From positions 34,273-98,272 of the forward strand of contig JASANC010001905.1 of NCBI GenBank assembly GCA_030248135.1: a stretch of DNA of 64,000 nucleotides, read 5' to 3'. The notes below the pieces were generated by a model. The model searched no databases. It saw nothing but the letters and a program-made list of their open reading frames with translations, and was not told where the DNA came from. This document shows, in pieces, positions 34,320-57,378 of the stretch. Every line of letters begins with the position of its first letter. The stretch's first letter is position 1. The stretch is from Theristus sp. LFF4_11 (lineage: Eukaryota; Nematoda; Chromadorea; Monhysterida; Xyalidae). Position numbers and translations under genes: made by a program.

Positions 34320-37300
34320 TCGTTGTTTACTTGCTTGCAATACAGTGTATGTGTGTTTTTTTGTCTTTTGCCTTTCTCATTAAGTAATAAAAAAGTCCGT
34401 TGAATTGCAGTAAACCACTCAAAACGATGCAGTTCATCCAGTCTAAAATATCCAAATGCAACAAGCCAATTCACGCACGTTCAATGTTCCAACATAATCT
34501 CTTACTTTTTTGTCATTGATTCTCACTTTGGTTTGGAGTTATTTGTCTTGATTTTTTATATTTGCTAAATATTGGTAAAAACGTTGACATTTGTTGTAAT
34601 AAACCGCTTTTTCTATTGTGTTCAGTAGTTCAAAAATGCCAACACGTAACACAGGCGGCTGCAAAAATGTGCAAATCTATGGCCCAACAGCAAAAGAGCA
34701 AAGTCGTAAGTTGTCGTTATTGCGTCAATTGTGTATTTTTTGGCAAACCGCACAGTACATTTCAACATGGTGAGTGCTTCAACGTGTTGCTGTTCGCGGG
34801 ATAAGTAGCTAGAGCCGCGGAATCTAAGCAAAGCTAAATATCATATGATGTGCTGCTTGACTTATAAACACGTTATCGCAAAAATTTCAGGACGCATTGT
34901 CGTCAGTTTTTCAAACACCTCTTCTGCTTATTTTGTGTTCCCAGCTGTAATTTTTCGGTCGTTTTTCGTCTGTGTGTGAATTTCTCGTTTCATTGACCTA
35001 CAATAATGCAGTTTTTTTGAAACGTTAAGTAACGTCCACCACTCCTGTCATTTTCCTTGTTGAAAACAAATGAATTAACCCCTTTACCTATTCTAAGTAC
35101 ACCAATGGACTGGATAGTAAATGTTACAAATCTATGACCGGCTAAGTGCCACACACAAAGTCAAGATTTCATGTTGTACATTGTCTGTGCTATTTTGATA
35201 TTATTGTTTTTCTTTTCGAATATCTCAACTGGCACGGTATATGCTATGTACAATACACTATTCAAAAAAAGCTCGACGACAAGACGTGAAGTAGAAAATC
35301 CAATTAATTAGAATTTTCTTTGGCTAGCGAAAGTTTAACTTGCTACAACAGAGTATGATCGCATGTATATCGCTGAAACACACTTGCCGCATGATGTTCT
35401 CATTCTATGTATGTACAATCTGCTACATACATACATGTACTATCTCGCTTTTCGGTCGCTTTATCGGTGACAAATAGCTACGTACATTCCCGTTTAGAAG
35501 ATATTTTTCTCAACGTTCATTGTTAATGCGGTTTTTTGGGCAAACTTTACAACAATCAGAATTTATTGTATCCAGAATTGACAGTTTTGACTCTTTTATA
35601 CACGATCAAATTTTAAAATGTTTGAAATTCCCGTTCAAAAAGCTTGCATTAAGCTGCAGAATCAGCTAACTCCTGAACGGTGGTTAGCGGAATTTAACAG
35701 TTTTTCATCTTAAAATTACCGTGAACATGTGCATGCATGCCTTCTAACAGCACTTGCATTACGTCAGTTTGTGCTGTGATGCTGCTTTAACTCATGTAGA
35801 TGTAGCATGACTTAAGCACTTGAGACTTGTACATGTGAGGATCTAAGGATGTATGTAATTGATGCTCTCATTTGTTTATACAGCACACTATGGACACCCT
35901 TCATTCTAAACATCGACTGTCTATCGACACCCGAATTGTTGCAACTAGTGTTGGCATGGGAAATAAAACCGTTTTTTTCAAAAACGGTTTTATTATTTTT
36001 TTCTTGCAAAAATAAAAACCGGTTTTTACCTCAAAAAATTTTCAAACGTTTGGTTCTTTAACTTTTGAGTGCTGGGAAAATTGAGAAGCAAAACGGTTTC
36101 AAACCGTTTTTTTCTTGGCCATATAAAAAACGTTTTTAACCAACTTTAGTTGTAACCAACCACTATGTTTTGGGTTTCGACACGATATTCTACTTAAAAC
36201 ATCAGACACGTTCGTAGCTGTTGCTGCGGCCTAACTGTGATTCAGCAACAGAGAAATTTTAGAGAAACTCGAAGATTTAATTTAGCCAATGTTGTCGTTC
36301 ACAGAGGGTTGTAGCTTAAGTTTCTCAGCATCGTATCTATTGTGGTAGAAGCGGGTAAACAAACAGTTGTAGAAAGCATTGCCAGCAGCTGAAAAGATAA
36401 AGATTATATGTAGCCGAATATTATAATAGTCGAATATCTAGCTTTCATTCATCGTGTTTTTCGTCATTTTTACATTCATTTAATCATCCAGTACCATGGC
36501 CATTGGACGAACGGACGAATCGGTATAGTGACATGATTCTTTAGGCCAAGTCAAGCCTCTAATGCAACAAACAGAAGAAATATACGTAAAATGTACCGTA
36601 AAATCTTGCACATGATGAGCGCCAATCTCATAATCTCATAATAGCACCCAGCAAAAGTTTCGATAAGAAACGAGCTTTCCGTGGACAGTCTCTTAAGCAA
36701 GCGGAACTCTTGTAAAAAGAGAGATATTTCAAACAGATTCACAGTTCTCCTGGTCTTTTCATGTAAAAATTTTTGGCTTGGAATTAATAAAGTTTATTAT
36801 TCCACCTCTTTTAAGGCGGTGATTTATCCAGGCTTTATGCGAGACCTTACAGTAAAAGAAAACGCATAACAAACAATTTTTTAAATAATGATTGTTAACT
36901 TATTGCACTTATGAAGTTATGAGTCTTTACTAGGGTGATATCAAATGTTCGCAGTTTATTCACGGTGGTGTATCGCAGTAGTGTAGAGTGTATCGACCAG
37001 ATTTGTCTTGCAGAATACAGAGCACGAAAAACTTTGGAGTGAAGAAAAACAAATCGGAATTGGGTTTGATCGGAATTAAAAAAACTTTTTTTGCGAAACA
37101 TCATGTTTTCTTTTCAACCCGGCCCATTCGCGGGTTCTATATTTTGTGAACAGTGACAGGTTTAAAGAAGTGTACTGTACACTGTTTTCGATGCCAGCCA
37201 TTAAAAAACAGTCTATGTGCTTTTGAATTACCTGTACATGTGCGTCCTCATAACGAGAGGAGAGCTTACATAAGACTTCTCAGACACCTGCCCCCGCGTG

Positions 37301-37790
37301 GCATGAATTTTACTACCTTGTTGAAGCTGTGAAGCTTAAGCAAACTGGAGAAGGTCCGTGTGGTTACACTTCTTAGCGAGTGTAGTTTTCGTGGCTTTTG
37401 TAGCTGTTACCCCGCCTATGCACACGTTTCTGCAGTTTCTATTTTCTATACCCGTTTTAATATTAATCGACATTAGGTGTTTATGGTCTCGTTTGGCTGA
37501 AAAGCGTCTGTTCCACTTGTCTTTATGGCGCTTTTTATTTCTAGGATACCTCGAGAATAAGTACAATGAAACTCCGCTTCATCATGCTTTTTTCAATGTA
37601 TTTGGTCTTGGAATGATGTTACCATCTTGTACAGATGTGTGTATGTAGATGGATTTCAGGTTTTCTGTGTACACTTCAGGAATAATTCCGTTGCCATGTT
37701 TAATAGCGAAATTTATAGGTGAAAAGTTACAGTTAGTTTCTCAGAAGCAATTATTGGAACGGGAATTATTCTAAGATTTGCCATAGCATG

Positions 37791-38700
37791 TACAGAGTGG
37801 GCCAAAAAAAGGTTCCATTTTCAAACTGCTGTCACTGGCTGGTGTTTTAATATTATGAGCTGAAATTTTCAGCATTGATAAAACATGTGATGCCATTTTA
37901 CTGACAATTTTTTTCCCGATATATAATTCCTAGAGCTCACTGTGGCAGATTTTCTAAAAAGCTCGAAAAATCAACAAATTGACTGAAATGAGTGCAAGAA
38001 AAAATTAGTATCAAGATGCGTGATTCAATTTTGAAACTATTGCGAAGGTGACAAATTGGTCTTTTTGGACACCCGGTAGTTCAAATCATGCGCTCAGAGT
38101 GGAAAGGTCTCACACTTGAATTGCATTTGAGCACGTCGAGCGAAATTCTGATGTTTCACAACGGACTCGAGTCAGCAGCCATGCGACTGCGACAGAAAGA
38201 ATTGTTCAGTTGATTTTTTGTTTTCTGTGTTGCTCTGTCTGTTAATTTGTTTCTTTTGAAACGTTTTTCTGCGGTTTGAATAAAAACAGTGTTTCAGTTT
38301 CAGTTTTCTGCAATTTCGTCATGGTTAAGTGGACAGCAGAACAACGGGTCTGGTGTGCTATCTGGTGGGAGCAATCTGAAAGTTTTTCTGCAGTGACTCG
38401 CCAGTTTCGCGTAAAATTCCATCCAGCCGCTGCCGGACGACAAACCTTGATGATGATTTGGATGTCTATGAACAATGATTCGTTGTTAAATTCTTGGTTA
38501 AAAATCCGTTTTTTTGAAACTTTGGGAATTTTTAAACATTGTGCTGTAAAACTGAATCTACTTGACCAAACTGGATAAAAATTTTGTCAGAAAAATGGCA
38601 TCACATGTTTTATCAATGCTGAAAATTTCAGCTCATAATGTTGAAATACCAGCCAGTGACAGCAGTTTGAAAATGGAATCTTTTTTTGGCCCACCCTGTA
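37791..38700 (+). mobile_element. Mariner-like element, internally deleted
   Basis: The termini TACAGAGTGGGCCAAAAAAAG and CTTTTTTTGGCCCACCCTGTA are the ends of inverted repeats about 125 bp long with few mismatches (37791-37915 and 38580-38700), including the TA on each side. The total of 910 bp is too short for a complete transposase gene. The interior keeps a frame with a helix-turn-helix-like segment (38321-38578). TA-flanked CAGRGTGGGCCAAAAA ends are typical of mariner-like elements. Confidence 0.8.
38321..38578 (+). pseudogene. Transposase fragment: N-terminal helix-turn-helix
   Basis: The frame starts MVKWTAEQRVWCAIWW and continues through SFSAVTRQFRVKFHP and a Gly-Arg-Gln turn. The pattern of a first helix with E-Q-R-V, a variable loop, then a recognition helix with T-R-Q-F-R resembles the DNA-binding N-terminus of mariner-family transposases. 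It then degenerates and stops. No DD[DE] catalytic domain exists between the terminal repeats, so it is a remnant. The family assignment is from remembered patterns. Confidence 0.55.
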
Positions 38701-38957
38701 GTTTGTACTCTGCTGTGGTTTAGACATTTGACCGTATACTGCATCATCATCTGAAAAAAGGTAATCCATTTCCAGACTCCAATACACCGCACAAACCAAT
38801 CTACACATTCGTGCCAAGTCGTCAATGAGATCATTCAGTCGTGTTTGAATCGTTTTTTCTCCTTGGAATTTAAAAAAAAATATGTTAAAGCACCAAGAAG
38901 GCGACAAACGGAAGTGTTCCATTTGTTTTACCTAAAAGCAAGACCTCCGTGACATGC

Positions 38958-39046
38958 CAAGGTTATTGCATTTTCTTTCATTTTGGTTCCGGGACTTAAT
39001 GCGTGAAACTTTTGTACCTCCGGTCTTCCTGAAACGATAATAACCA
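38958..39046. repeat. Relic repeat, TTGGTYCCGG family, short copy
   Basis: It begins GGTTATTGCATTTTC and ends CGATAATAACC, a short inverted match, and contains CATTTTGGTTCCGGG and GCGTGAAACTTTTGT shared with 8310-8515. It is probably a small MITE relic. Confidence 0.45.
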
Positions 39047-39775
39047 CAGTACGTAGTATTTTTTCCAAAATCGTCATTATGATATTTTAGAACGAATATT
39101 CAGTTTCTGCACATCCGTATTCGCAGGTTTGCATGAAACTTTCCAGCTATTTTTATGCCGCGTGAGACAGCTAGGCATTAGAGTAATGTAAACATGAGAA
39201 CAGCTGATCGGTTGTCTTTAAAATTCATTGGGGTACATTATTTATTTAAAAGTGGAATTAGGTCGGTCGGCCAGCATTGCATTGTTCCATAGTGGAACAT
39301 CTATCCTCCTAATCCTCGGTGCAATGTCTACCAGTTGCCGTTGACGTACATATGTATAAATGAGTTCAAAATAAATCGATAGCAAATTACGATATTCCTC
39401 AGGTGCCAAGAAAGTAGTCTTTGTTCATGATTCAAGCAACAAAACTCGAGAAATGGTAATCATTCGTATTTACAGCGCGGTTGGAGGCTGGCGCTCACTG
39501 GTGCTACCTACGCATGTTGTATTCTTTCAACGAATATATAATTAGTACAACATAATAATAAATTCGATATTCCTGCTGCAAAAATGACGAATAATAAATA
39601 AAAATTCTCAAATTCTGAAACAAATATACATACCACATCCGGATACAAAAATAATCACTGTCAAACTACTATTACTGTTACTACTAAATTACTATTACTA
39701 TTACTTACTATTACTGCTGCTCTGGACTCCATTCACCTGCAAGAAACACGCGCACGCTGGCCGAACTATGCTCAA

Positions 39776-41422
39776 ATGGGCTGTCCGCTGTCGCGCACGT
39801 CCTCCGATGACCGTGACGCTGTAGACAGCGCCGCCATTGACCGCAGCAGCAGCGCACAACACAACAACAACAGTCGCACACAGTCGAACTCCGAGTGCGG
39901 CAGTGAACGGTCGAGCGGTGGGGGTAGGCGAGCGAAAAAGAGACGCGACACAAAGGAACGCAACGCAAAAGACAAGGACGCCAAGGACGGCTCCGGGTCG
40001 AGTAAGACCACCACCAACAACAACTCCAGTCATAATACGACTGAAGCAACGACAACGACGACGAAAAAGACGGGTGCCGGATTGTTTTCGTCGTTGACGA
40101 AAAGGACTAAGAACAGGAGGAGAACCAGCGGCGAGTCGGGCGGTGCTGAGACGGAGACGTTGACGAATGAACTCGATGGACACTGCGACAATACGGGTCA
40201 GTGCAATGCAGCGGCCGTGTGTTCGACTGTGCATTATCGGCAATTGGTTGGTGATCGTTTGATGCATGCTTTTATGTGCAGGCAGGCAGACTCAGCAATA
40301 CTTGCACTGAAAGCATTGTATCACGTGGTCACCCGCCAATCAGCTAGTTGTACAGGGTGTTGCAAAAAACTACGACGGGCAAAATGGCTCGTTCTCAAGT
40401 TTGGTTCAATAATTTTGGCATCAAATTTTTCGCACATCCAATCCAGCTGATTTCCTATAATTCAGAGTTCGACTGTACGTACATCGCGCCACCGCTCTGA
40501 AATCCTTCGTCCTTTTTCCTCCAGGTAAAGGCGCTGGTGGAAAGGGTGTCGCCGCGGGGGAGGAGCACAGCAACAGCAACGGACTGTCGAGAGCGCACAG
40601 TAACAATAGCGACGCGAAGCAGTCAACGAGTAGATCCCGAAATGACTCTACCAGTTCCGCAACGAGCGCGAACGATGCTCAGAAGCAGTCGACGAACGCC
40701 GCTGGCAAAACGTCCGCCAACCACAACGAGACGACGACGAAGGTCAGCGCCGATCAACTGCACAAGAATTTCCAAGAACGCTTGCTCAGTAGCGGCATCA
40801 CGAATACCAAATTCAACAAGTGAGTGCGTGTTGTTGTTTGGTGTTTTTTTTTGTTTTTGAAAATGGTTTGGTTTTTTTTGCCGTTTGGAAACACACACGT
40901 AATAAAAGTTTTCGAACCGTTTCCTTGTGTGGTTTTTAGAGTTGTCTGTTCCTGGGTCTAGCAGCAGCGGTTTTGCCGATTTCTTGAAATTTTTGAAGTT
41001 TACAAGCTGCAAAATAGAGAGCTTTGCGTAATTTTTGAAGTTACAACCATGCTTTGTAACGTTTTCAAAAACCAGTCGAGTCAACTGTTTCAGTTCCAGA
41101 CACCTCAGCGAAAGCCAAGCCGACTTCTTTCGCACTTTGGACGACAAGATAGCACAAGTGAGTGGCTTGCAGTTTTTTAAAGTTCAATTGCCGTAATGTT
41201 TTTTAATTGTTTGACTATTTGCTTTCGAAAAAACGAAATTTTGTTCTGCAGTTCCGCATCAGTTTTGCTTGAGTTTTCTTCAATAAAATACAAACAAGAA
41301 AAAATCAGAAACGATACAGAAAACGCCTTAAGCTCAAAGTTGTAGAATAACTGAATACACGAATTTTTAAAACTTTCACTTTTTTATTTCAGGGGGCCGA
41401 ATCGAAGAGGAGTAATAAATGA
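39776..41422 (+). CDS. Predicted lipidated protein with C1orf21-like C-terminus (4 exons)
   Basis: Exons 39776-40196, 40525-40819, 41100-41157 and 41393-41422 join with consistent phases (1, 2, 0) to about 267 aa. The start MGCPLS fits N-myristoylation at Gly2 with palmitoylation at Cys3, implying membrane attachment. The middle is low complexity: Ser/Asn/Thr-rich, with a basic Lys/Arg patch near residues 50-70 and poly-Thr near residue 95. The C-terminal segment, HLSESQADFFRTLDDKIAQG, closely resembles the ISESQ.EFFR.LDEKIE.G end of human C1orf21 as I remember it, a small MGC-starting protein of unknown function (DUF4612). No enzymatic motif is seen. Intron 1 holds a MITE, and a polyadenylation signal follows 66 bp after the stop. 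Confidence 0.8.
40224..40477. mobile_element. MITE, GGTTGGTGATC family, in intron 1 (interrupted)
   Basis: The left arm has ATTATCGGCAATTGGTTGGTGATC. The right arm has CACGTGGTCACCCGCCAATCAGCT and, after about 95 bp of foreign sequence starting TACAGGGTGTTGCAAAAAAC, CAGCTGATTTCCTATAATTCAGAG and TCGACTGTA. Uninterrupted relatives are at 42123, 43410 and 54517. The inner insertion has an end like a mariner terminus but is not resolved. Confidence 0.6.
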
Positions 41423-41487
41423 AACTTCATAAAAACTTTGTATACTTGTACAAAACGCTTCAACCAACGCATAAAAACTGAATGGAT

Positions 41488-41493
41488 AATAAA
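41488..41493 (+). terminator. AATAAA polyadenylation signal
   Basis: AATAAA lies 66 bp after the stop codon of the C1orf21-like gene, a usual distance for a short 3' UTR. Confidence 0.55.
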
Positions 41494-42122
41494 CTTTATG
41501 AATCAAAGAAATGGTGATATTATCTGTACTTTCTTTGTAAAAAGAACAGACGTTCCGGTTCCACCGTATATGTTCTGCTGATTGGCTGGTTACGTTTTGA
41601 ATTCAATGCGTTGATTGGTTGACCAATCAGTTTTCACGCAATATCAAACGCAGAACAGTGAGTGGGGACGTCTATCTTATTCGTATAGTCTGTTTATTAG
41701 AGCCTGTCATGCACAGAGATGATGCCATTTAGTATTGTTCCAGTGTGTGGATTGGCTAGCATTTAACCATGGTAACAAAAAGTAGCTCTTCGTCTGAAGA
41801 CGGTGGGTGTGTCCTTTGATTAGAACGTGATTTTTCCCGGAACTATTTCTCGAAAACATATTTTCCACAAATTCTGCGGGTTTCGATGTTGCGATTGCGC
41901 GTTTCTTTTATAATAAACTGTGCAATGTGGATATGTGCATATGGGAGATAAATCACTAATAAGTCAAAGGTGCACGCAGTCTTCAGACCAGAGACTGTGT
42001 AGAAAAAAATTTAAAATTGTACAGTGTTTTTCAGTCACAATACAGTACATATAATATTTTCACACTGTTGCTTTTATTTTTGGATATTCGCTTCAGTTGA
42101 ACATGATACATACATGTAGATG

Positions 42123-42302
42123 TACAGTTGAACTCTGAATTATAGGCAAGCAGCTGATTGGTTGGTGATCGCGTGCATCCTTTCTGTGCTGGCATTGCTA
42201 TCAGTGGGGGAGGAGTCTGTCTTGCACAGACGTAGAAAGCATGCATCACGTGATCACCAACCAATCAGCTGATTGCTTATAATTTAGAGTTGTTAGACTG
42301 TA
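42123..42302. mobile_element. MITE, GGTTGGTGATC family, best copy
   Basis: It is flanked by TA. The left end CAGTTGAACTCTGAATTATA, then AGCAGCTGATTGGTTGGTGATC; the right end GATCACCAACCAATCAGCTGATTG, then ATAATTTAGAGTTG and GACTG. The arms are about 60 bp inverted repeats in a 180 bp element, so the RNA or single strand would form a long hairpin. There is no coding frame. Copies also lie in introns at 40224 and 54517. Confidence 0.85.
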
Positions 42303-43409
42303 TGTTACGAGTTGTATAACTGATTTTTACTTTTTAGAGCTTTCTTTGTTATCTTGCAAATTTTTGGTCTTTTTTGGTTGACTGATTAAGCGTGTGTTAT
42401 TATTATTATGTTCATTTGCATGTTTGTTGTTGTTTTTATTGAGTGTGTGTTTCGTTATTATTTTACTGTGTGTATCTGTATCCAATCAAACCGGTGATTA
42501 TTTGAAAAGAAATTGTTCAATCAAAAGTGGGTTCAGTCAGACTTGAGATTTTCGCAGCATTACCGTGAAATCTTGTTTATCAATTCATAAAGTAGTAGGA
42601 TACATACAGATGTTCCATACAGATGGCGGGAAACACAAAAATTCGCTAATTTTTTCGGCTTGATGAATTCAGCGTTTATTTAGAGGATTTTCATGGTCCG
42701 AAATTGCGTTTATAAGTTGCGTACACAATTTTTTTTGGCGAAAAACATTGTTTGCTCAAAAACTTTAGGTTTATAGCCGCAATTTTATGGTATACACGGT
42801 ACATATACGCATTTGCAAACATATTTTTGCGCTTGCTCCCAGTTTTTTTATACCTGGCTGCACTTTTGCGTAATGAAACAACGATTCTAACAAATCAGAG
42901 CTTTAAAATAATTTAGCAGAAACACCATGAAAAAGGCTCGGTCAGAAAGTTCTGCTGAAAAGTTCTTTTAAAATTTGTCTGAACTTCTATGAAGGGCAAT
43001 CATACACACTGCTTTTTTGATTGTCATTTTTTAGTAACAACATTCATCCTCATGCATTTGCACACTTTTTTCCATCAAACACTGTGGTCTGTGTTGTATT
43101 TTTTGTGGTGTACCACTATTGTTGTGCGTGTACAGTACACAGTACACCTGTCATCTTTTTAACAAAACACAGAGCCCGAAAAGAAAGAAAGAACGGGATT
43201 GAGTGAAAGAAGACATACGGTATTTAGCCACAAATAGGGCAGTTATGCCAATCAATTTTGATATTCGGCCATTGATACAAATTCCAAGCTTTTATGTGTG
43301 CTCTGTATTCTGTTGAAAATCTGAAAGTTTGAAGAAACATGCTGTAACATTAAAGTTCAAAATTCAAATAATGAGGTACCCTAATTCGAAGCTTCAAATA
43401 ACTCAAATC

Positions 43410-43607
43410 TACAATCTATTTATAAAATCTTTCAAATTAGCTGATTGGCTGTTGAACACAAGACAAATGTGATGCTGTTTGTGCACAGCAGGCATGATGG
43501 ATGTACACAGGCTGATTCAATGTTGACATAGAATGCATCATCACCCTGATATACGCGTGTTCACCAACCAATCAGCCAATTATAAATAATTCGCAGATCG
43601 ACTGTAG
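43410..43607. mobile_element. MITE, GGTTGGTGATC family, diverged copy
   Basis: The right arm is clear (TTCACCAACCAATCAGCCAATTATAAATAATTC with TCGACTGTA at the end). The left arm (TTAGCTGATTGGCTGTTG) is diverged. The left boundary at TA 43410-43411 is a guess. Confidence 0.55.
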
Positions 43608-44387
43608 CTAATAATCAGCGAGTGCAGGCGTGTTGAATTGCTACAAATTATCGACGAGTAAAAAACCGAATAAAAATTATGTGCTCATTTTCTGAAGAAA
43701 AACATATTTTATATCACATTTGAATCTTCTCAATTGTTACGTTATTGACACTGTGTATTGGAACCTGTCAGTCCAGACAAAAATTGACGCCATCTTATGA
43801 AAGGAAAACGCCACGTAACACCTGTATTTTTGCGCGACCCACTACACAACACACCAATTTTCTGCTTATTATGGTTGCTTAATTTCAATAATTTATGCGT
43901 TATTTTGTTTTTCCGCATATGCCGCTGTGTATATCATGCCTGAACAATGATGAATGAACATTTTGAATAAACGAAGAAAACTGCCAGTCTAATTCAGTAA
44001 AGCGTGGATTCCATAAAAAGTCTCGTTCAACTGTCGTTTCGAGGTTTCGACCGGCGTCCGGGGTTGGACTGATAATACGAACAGTGCATGCTTCTCACAT
44101 AATATTGTGATAAAAAGGAGATAAACTGCCGTTTTGCGAAAGTCGACTAGTTTGGCTGACGTTGGGCGTACTGGCCTGGTCTGCTCGCGTCTCGACCGCT
44201 GTTCCGCATACGATCACCGAATTCCTTCCATCTCTCTGATTGGTTTTAGTATTTTTGTTACAATCCATTGCAGTGTAGTTGCGAATGTGTTGTATGGAGT
44301 AATAAGGTTTGATATTAGCGTTGCCGCGGTTGGTTGACATTTTTACCTGACTGTTGTTTAAAAAACTGTCTCATAGCAACGATTTTT

Positions 44388-44472
44388 AGCCGCTGTGGAC
44401 AACCAGTGCCATGCCCCGATCACTGGACTGGATGGATGTACAGCTGCTATGGGCATATGAAGCTCATCCAGG
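44388..44472 (+). other. Doubtful isolated exon, Cys/Trp-rich
   Basis: An acceptor-like ATTTTTAG precedes, and a donor-like CTCAG/GTCTAC follows, a frame reading RCGQPVPCPDHWTGWMYSCY and 10 more residues. CP..W....CY is the kind of spacing seen at the start of C-type lectin domains. I found no neighbouring exon that continues it in phase, so it may be chance or a gene fragment. Confidence 0.15.
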
Positions 44473-45420
44473 AGCTTCTCAGGTCTACGCAGTTTTGTTC
44501 AACCAATTGTAACTTTTTTCAGCACACATATGATTTGGCACTAATTTTCGTGCACGGTATGAACGTTAGCACGCAGAATGGCATGGAAAATATGGCATTG
44601 TTGCAACAATAATACTAATTCGCCCAATTTTGCATGCTAACAGTTCAACCGCAAACACAAAGCAACATCCATAAAGAACTGGTTGGTTGTCCATCTAATA
44701 TTTCAATGCGAGACATTGCTAGCTCGACTGTGTGTAACGGGCAACACGCGCAATGCAGATAATATTTTTTAACAATAAAAACATTTATTCCACATAATAT
44801 TTTAAAGATACATTTATATAATAACAAAATAATACAACACCTAAATGCGGGCGACTTTAAGATAAACATTGCTTGTAAAACTACCGCAATGTGCAAAACT
44901 GCGCGCGCAGCAGCGCCAGTAGAAACGTGAAAAAAGGGCAGAAAAACTCGCTTTTCAATCGCGTTTCACTGTCGGCCAACCTTGAAAGACGTCAGGATTT
45001 CGCCAATAGAGGTTAAGCTAGGTGTGTGTACATTTTGACGTTTATTCAGATACACATAAACTGTAGGTAGGCATTTTTCAAAAACTTGAGTCTGGTTACG
45101 AAAGATAGATCGCCCATTAATTCTGTTGTCTCGCTAACCACCGGTTTTTCCTTCACGAAAAAAACATAACCACTCCGAACAATGTACAGCCTTTGTAACT
45201 GTGTGTGAGAACCGTTAAACATTTTTACAGTTAAACGTGCTGCATTTTTGTTGCACGCTTTACAATGTATCATTGTTTAAATTCCGCGGTATAATTTGAA
45301 TTCTGAGAACCAATCGATAGAAAGCATCGTCTTACTATTATCAAGTTCGGTGGAACGTGTGTTCCACCACCAAAAAAAACTTACACTGCCCCAGTTTTTC
45401 ACAAAAAAAACATTGATACA

Positions 45421-55925
<10,505 letters not shown>

Positions 55926-55940
55926 AATCGAGATGGAAAA

Positions 55941-56297
<357 letters not shown>

Positions 56298-56515
56298 TTG
56301 TTTTATATTCAATATACGGGCCTCATGAACTGTTGAAAACTGCATTATTCCATAAGCTTCTTCTTTTTCTTTTCATTATACGACGACTGCCATACCGATT
56401 TAAAAACTCAAAAGCAAATTTCAAAATTATCTGATTGTCTGAATTGTTTTTAATTCATTGTATCCAGTCCATGTTTTGAAAGTTTGAATGCGTGAGAATG
56501 TCGGCGTTTGATAGT

Positions 56516-56766
56516 ATTATCTTTTCGGAGGAGAAGGAGGCGGAGTAATATTGAATTGTGTGTGGAAAAGCTGCACAGCTGAAAAGCGAACTCGCTGTTT
56601 CTCGTCCGATTATGAATTTAAAAATGTTTTCTACAATTTCTTGCAGAAATCTGCCGACAAATTACATTTGGTTTTGATGATTTCAAATCGCCGCGCAACC
56701 GTGAAACATTTTCCTTTTTCTGCATGCAAAGGCATATTGCGACACGTTCAATAAAAAAAGATAATA
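56516..56766. repeat. ATTATCTTT-ended inverted-repeat element, copy 2
   Basis: It runs from ATTATCTTTTCGGAGGAG to CAATAAAAAAAGATAATA. The interior words GTGTGGAAAAG, TTTCTTGCAGAAATCTGCCG, CGCCGCGCAACC and GTGAAACATTTTC match 18799-19078 in the same order. Confidence 0.65.
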
Positions 56767-56920
56767 CAAAAAATGGTTGCAAACACTGGAAGTCGACATC
56801 AAGTCACGTATTCATGGATAAGTTCATGGAACACTGATGATTATGAGCTTGCTTGCTCTTACGCATATGGTTTTTTTGCAAGATGAAAAAGATGAATAAA
56901 AAATTAGCGCCCACAGGCTA

Positions 56921-57378
56921 TACCGTATTACCTCTATTAACCCCCCCCCCCAAAATTAACCCCCCCCCAAAAATAAACCCCCACCCCCTCGACAAGTTTC
57001 CAAATAATCCCCCCCCCCAAAAATAATCCCCCATGGGGGATTATTGAAACCTGTTTGAAACACATACCCAGCGAATTCAGTGGCTGGTTGCAGTGAAAAT
57101 GATGAAATTGTGCTACCAAAGGCCCCAAATAAATGAGTTAATGGTAATTTCATTACAAAAGACTGTTGTAAAAGGAAATTTCTATGTAGAATAGAAGTTT
57201 CTGCGACTTCCTTCCTGCCATGGAAGGTATTTTTGCCATTTTGCCCACTCCTAAAAATGGTTTCCAAATAAACCCCCCCCCCCCAAAAATAAAGCCCCCC
57301 CCCAAAAAATAAACCCCCACCCCCAGAAGTCGCTGAAGAAATAAACCCCCATGGGGGTTTATTAGAGGTAATACGGTA
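56921..57378. mobile_element. CCGTATTACC-family element, copy D (uninterrupted)
   Basis: 458 bp, TA-flanked, bounded by CCGTATTACCTCTATTAA and TTATTAGAGGTAATACGG, with C runs of up to eleven and CCCCCATGGGGG palindromes near both ends. It is colinear with copy A minus its two insertions and so serves as the empty-site reference. There is no coding frame. Confidence 0.88.

Larger units (their letters stand above)
25089..37790. other. Gene-desert stretch between ZP gene and mariner-like element
   Basis: I found no exon chain, family motif or RNA gene in 12.7 kb on either strand. The composition is AT-rich with frequent stops. Named repeats are the foldback copy at 30186-30290, a degenerate tandem array at 31366-31625 and the CCGTATTACC-family copy at 33844-34319. 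Around 35940-36130 there is a cluster of AAACCGTTTTT inverted words. A gene made of very short exons could be missed by eye. Confidence 0.4.
41423..45420. other. Intergenic; MITEs and one doubtful exon
   Basis: It lies between two plus-strand genes. Two copies of the GGTTGGTGATC MITE lie here. A single splice-bounded frame at 44388-44472 could be an exon but has no partners. Nothing else is recognisable. Confidence 0.4.

Noticed and set aside
39701..40267. 188-codon minus-strand frame opposite the C1orf21-like first exon
   Set aside because: It is the shadow of a GC-rich coding exon with a biased third position. The plus-strand frame joins three further exons in phase and ends in a recognisable motif.
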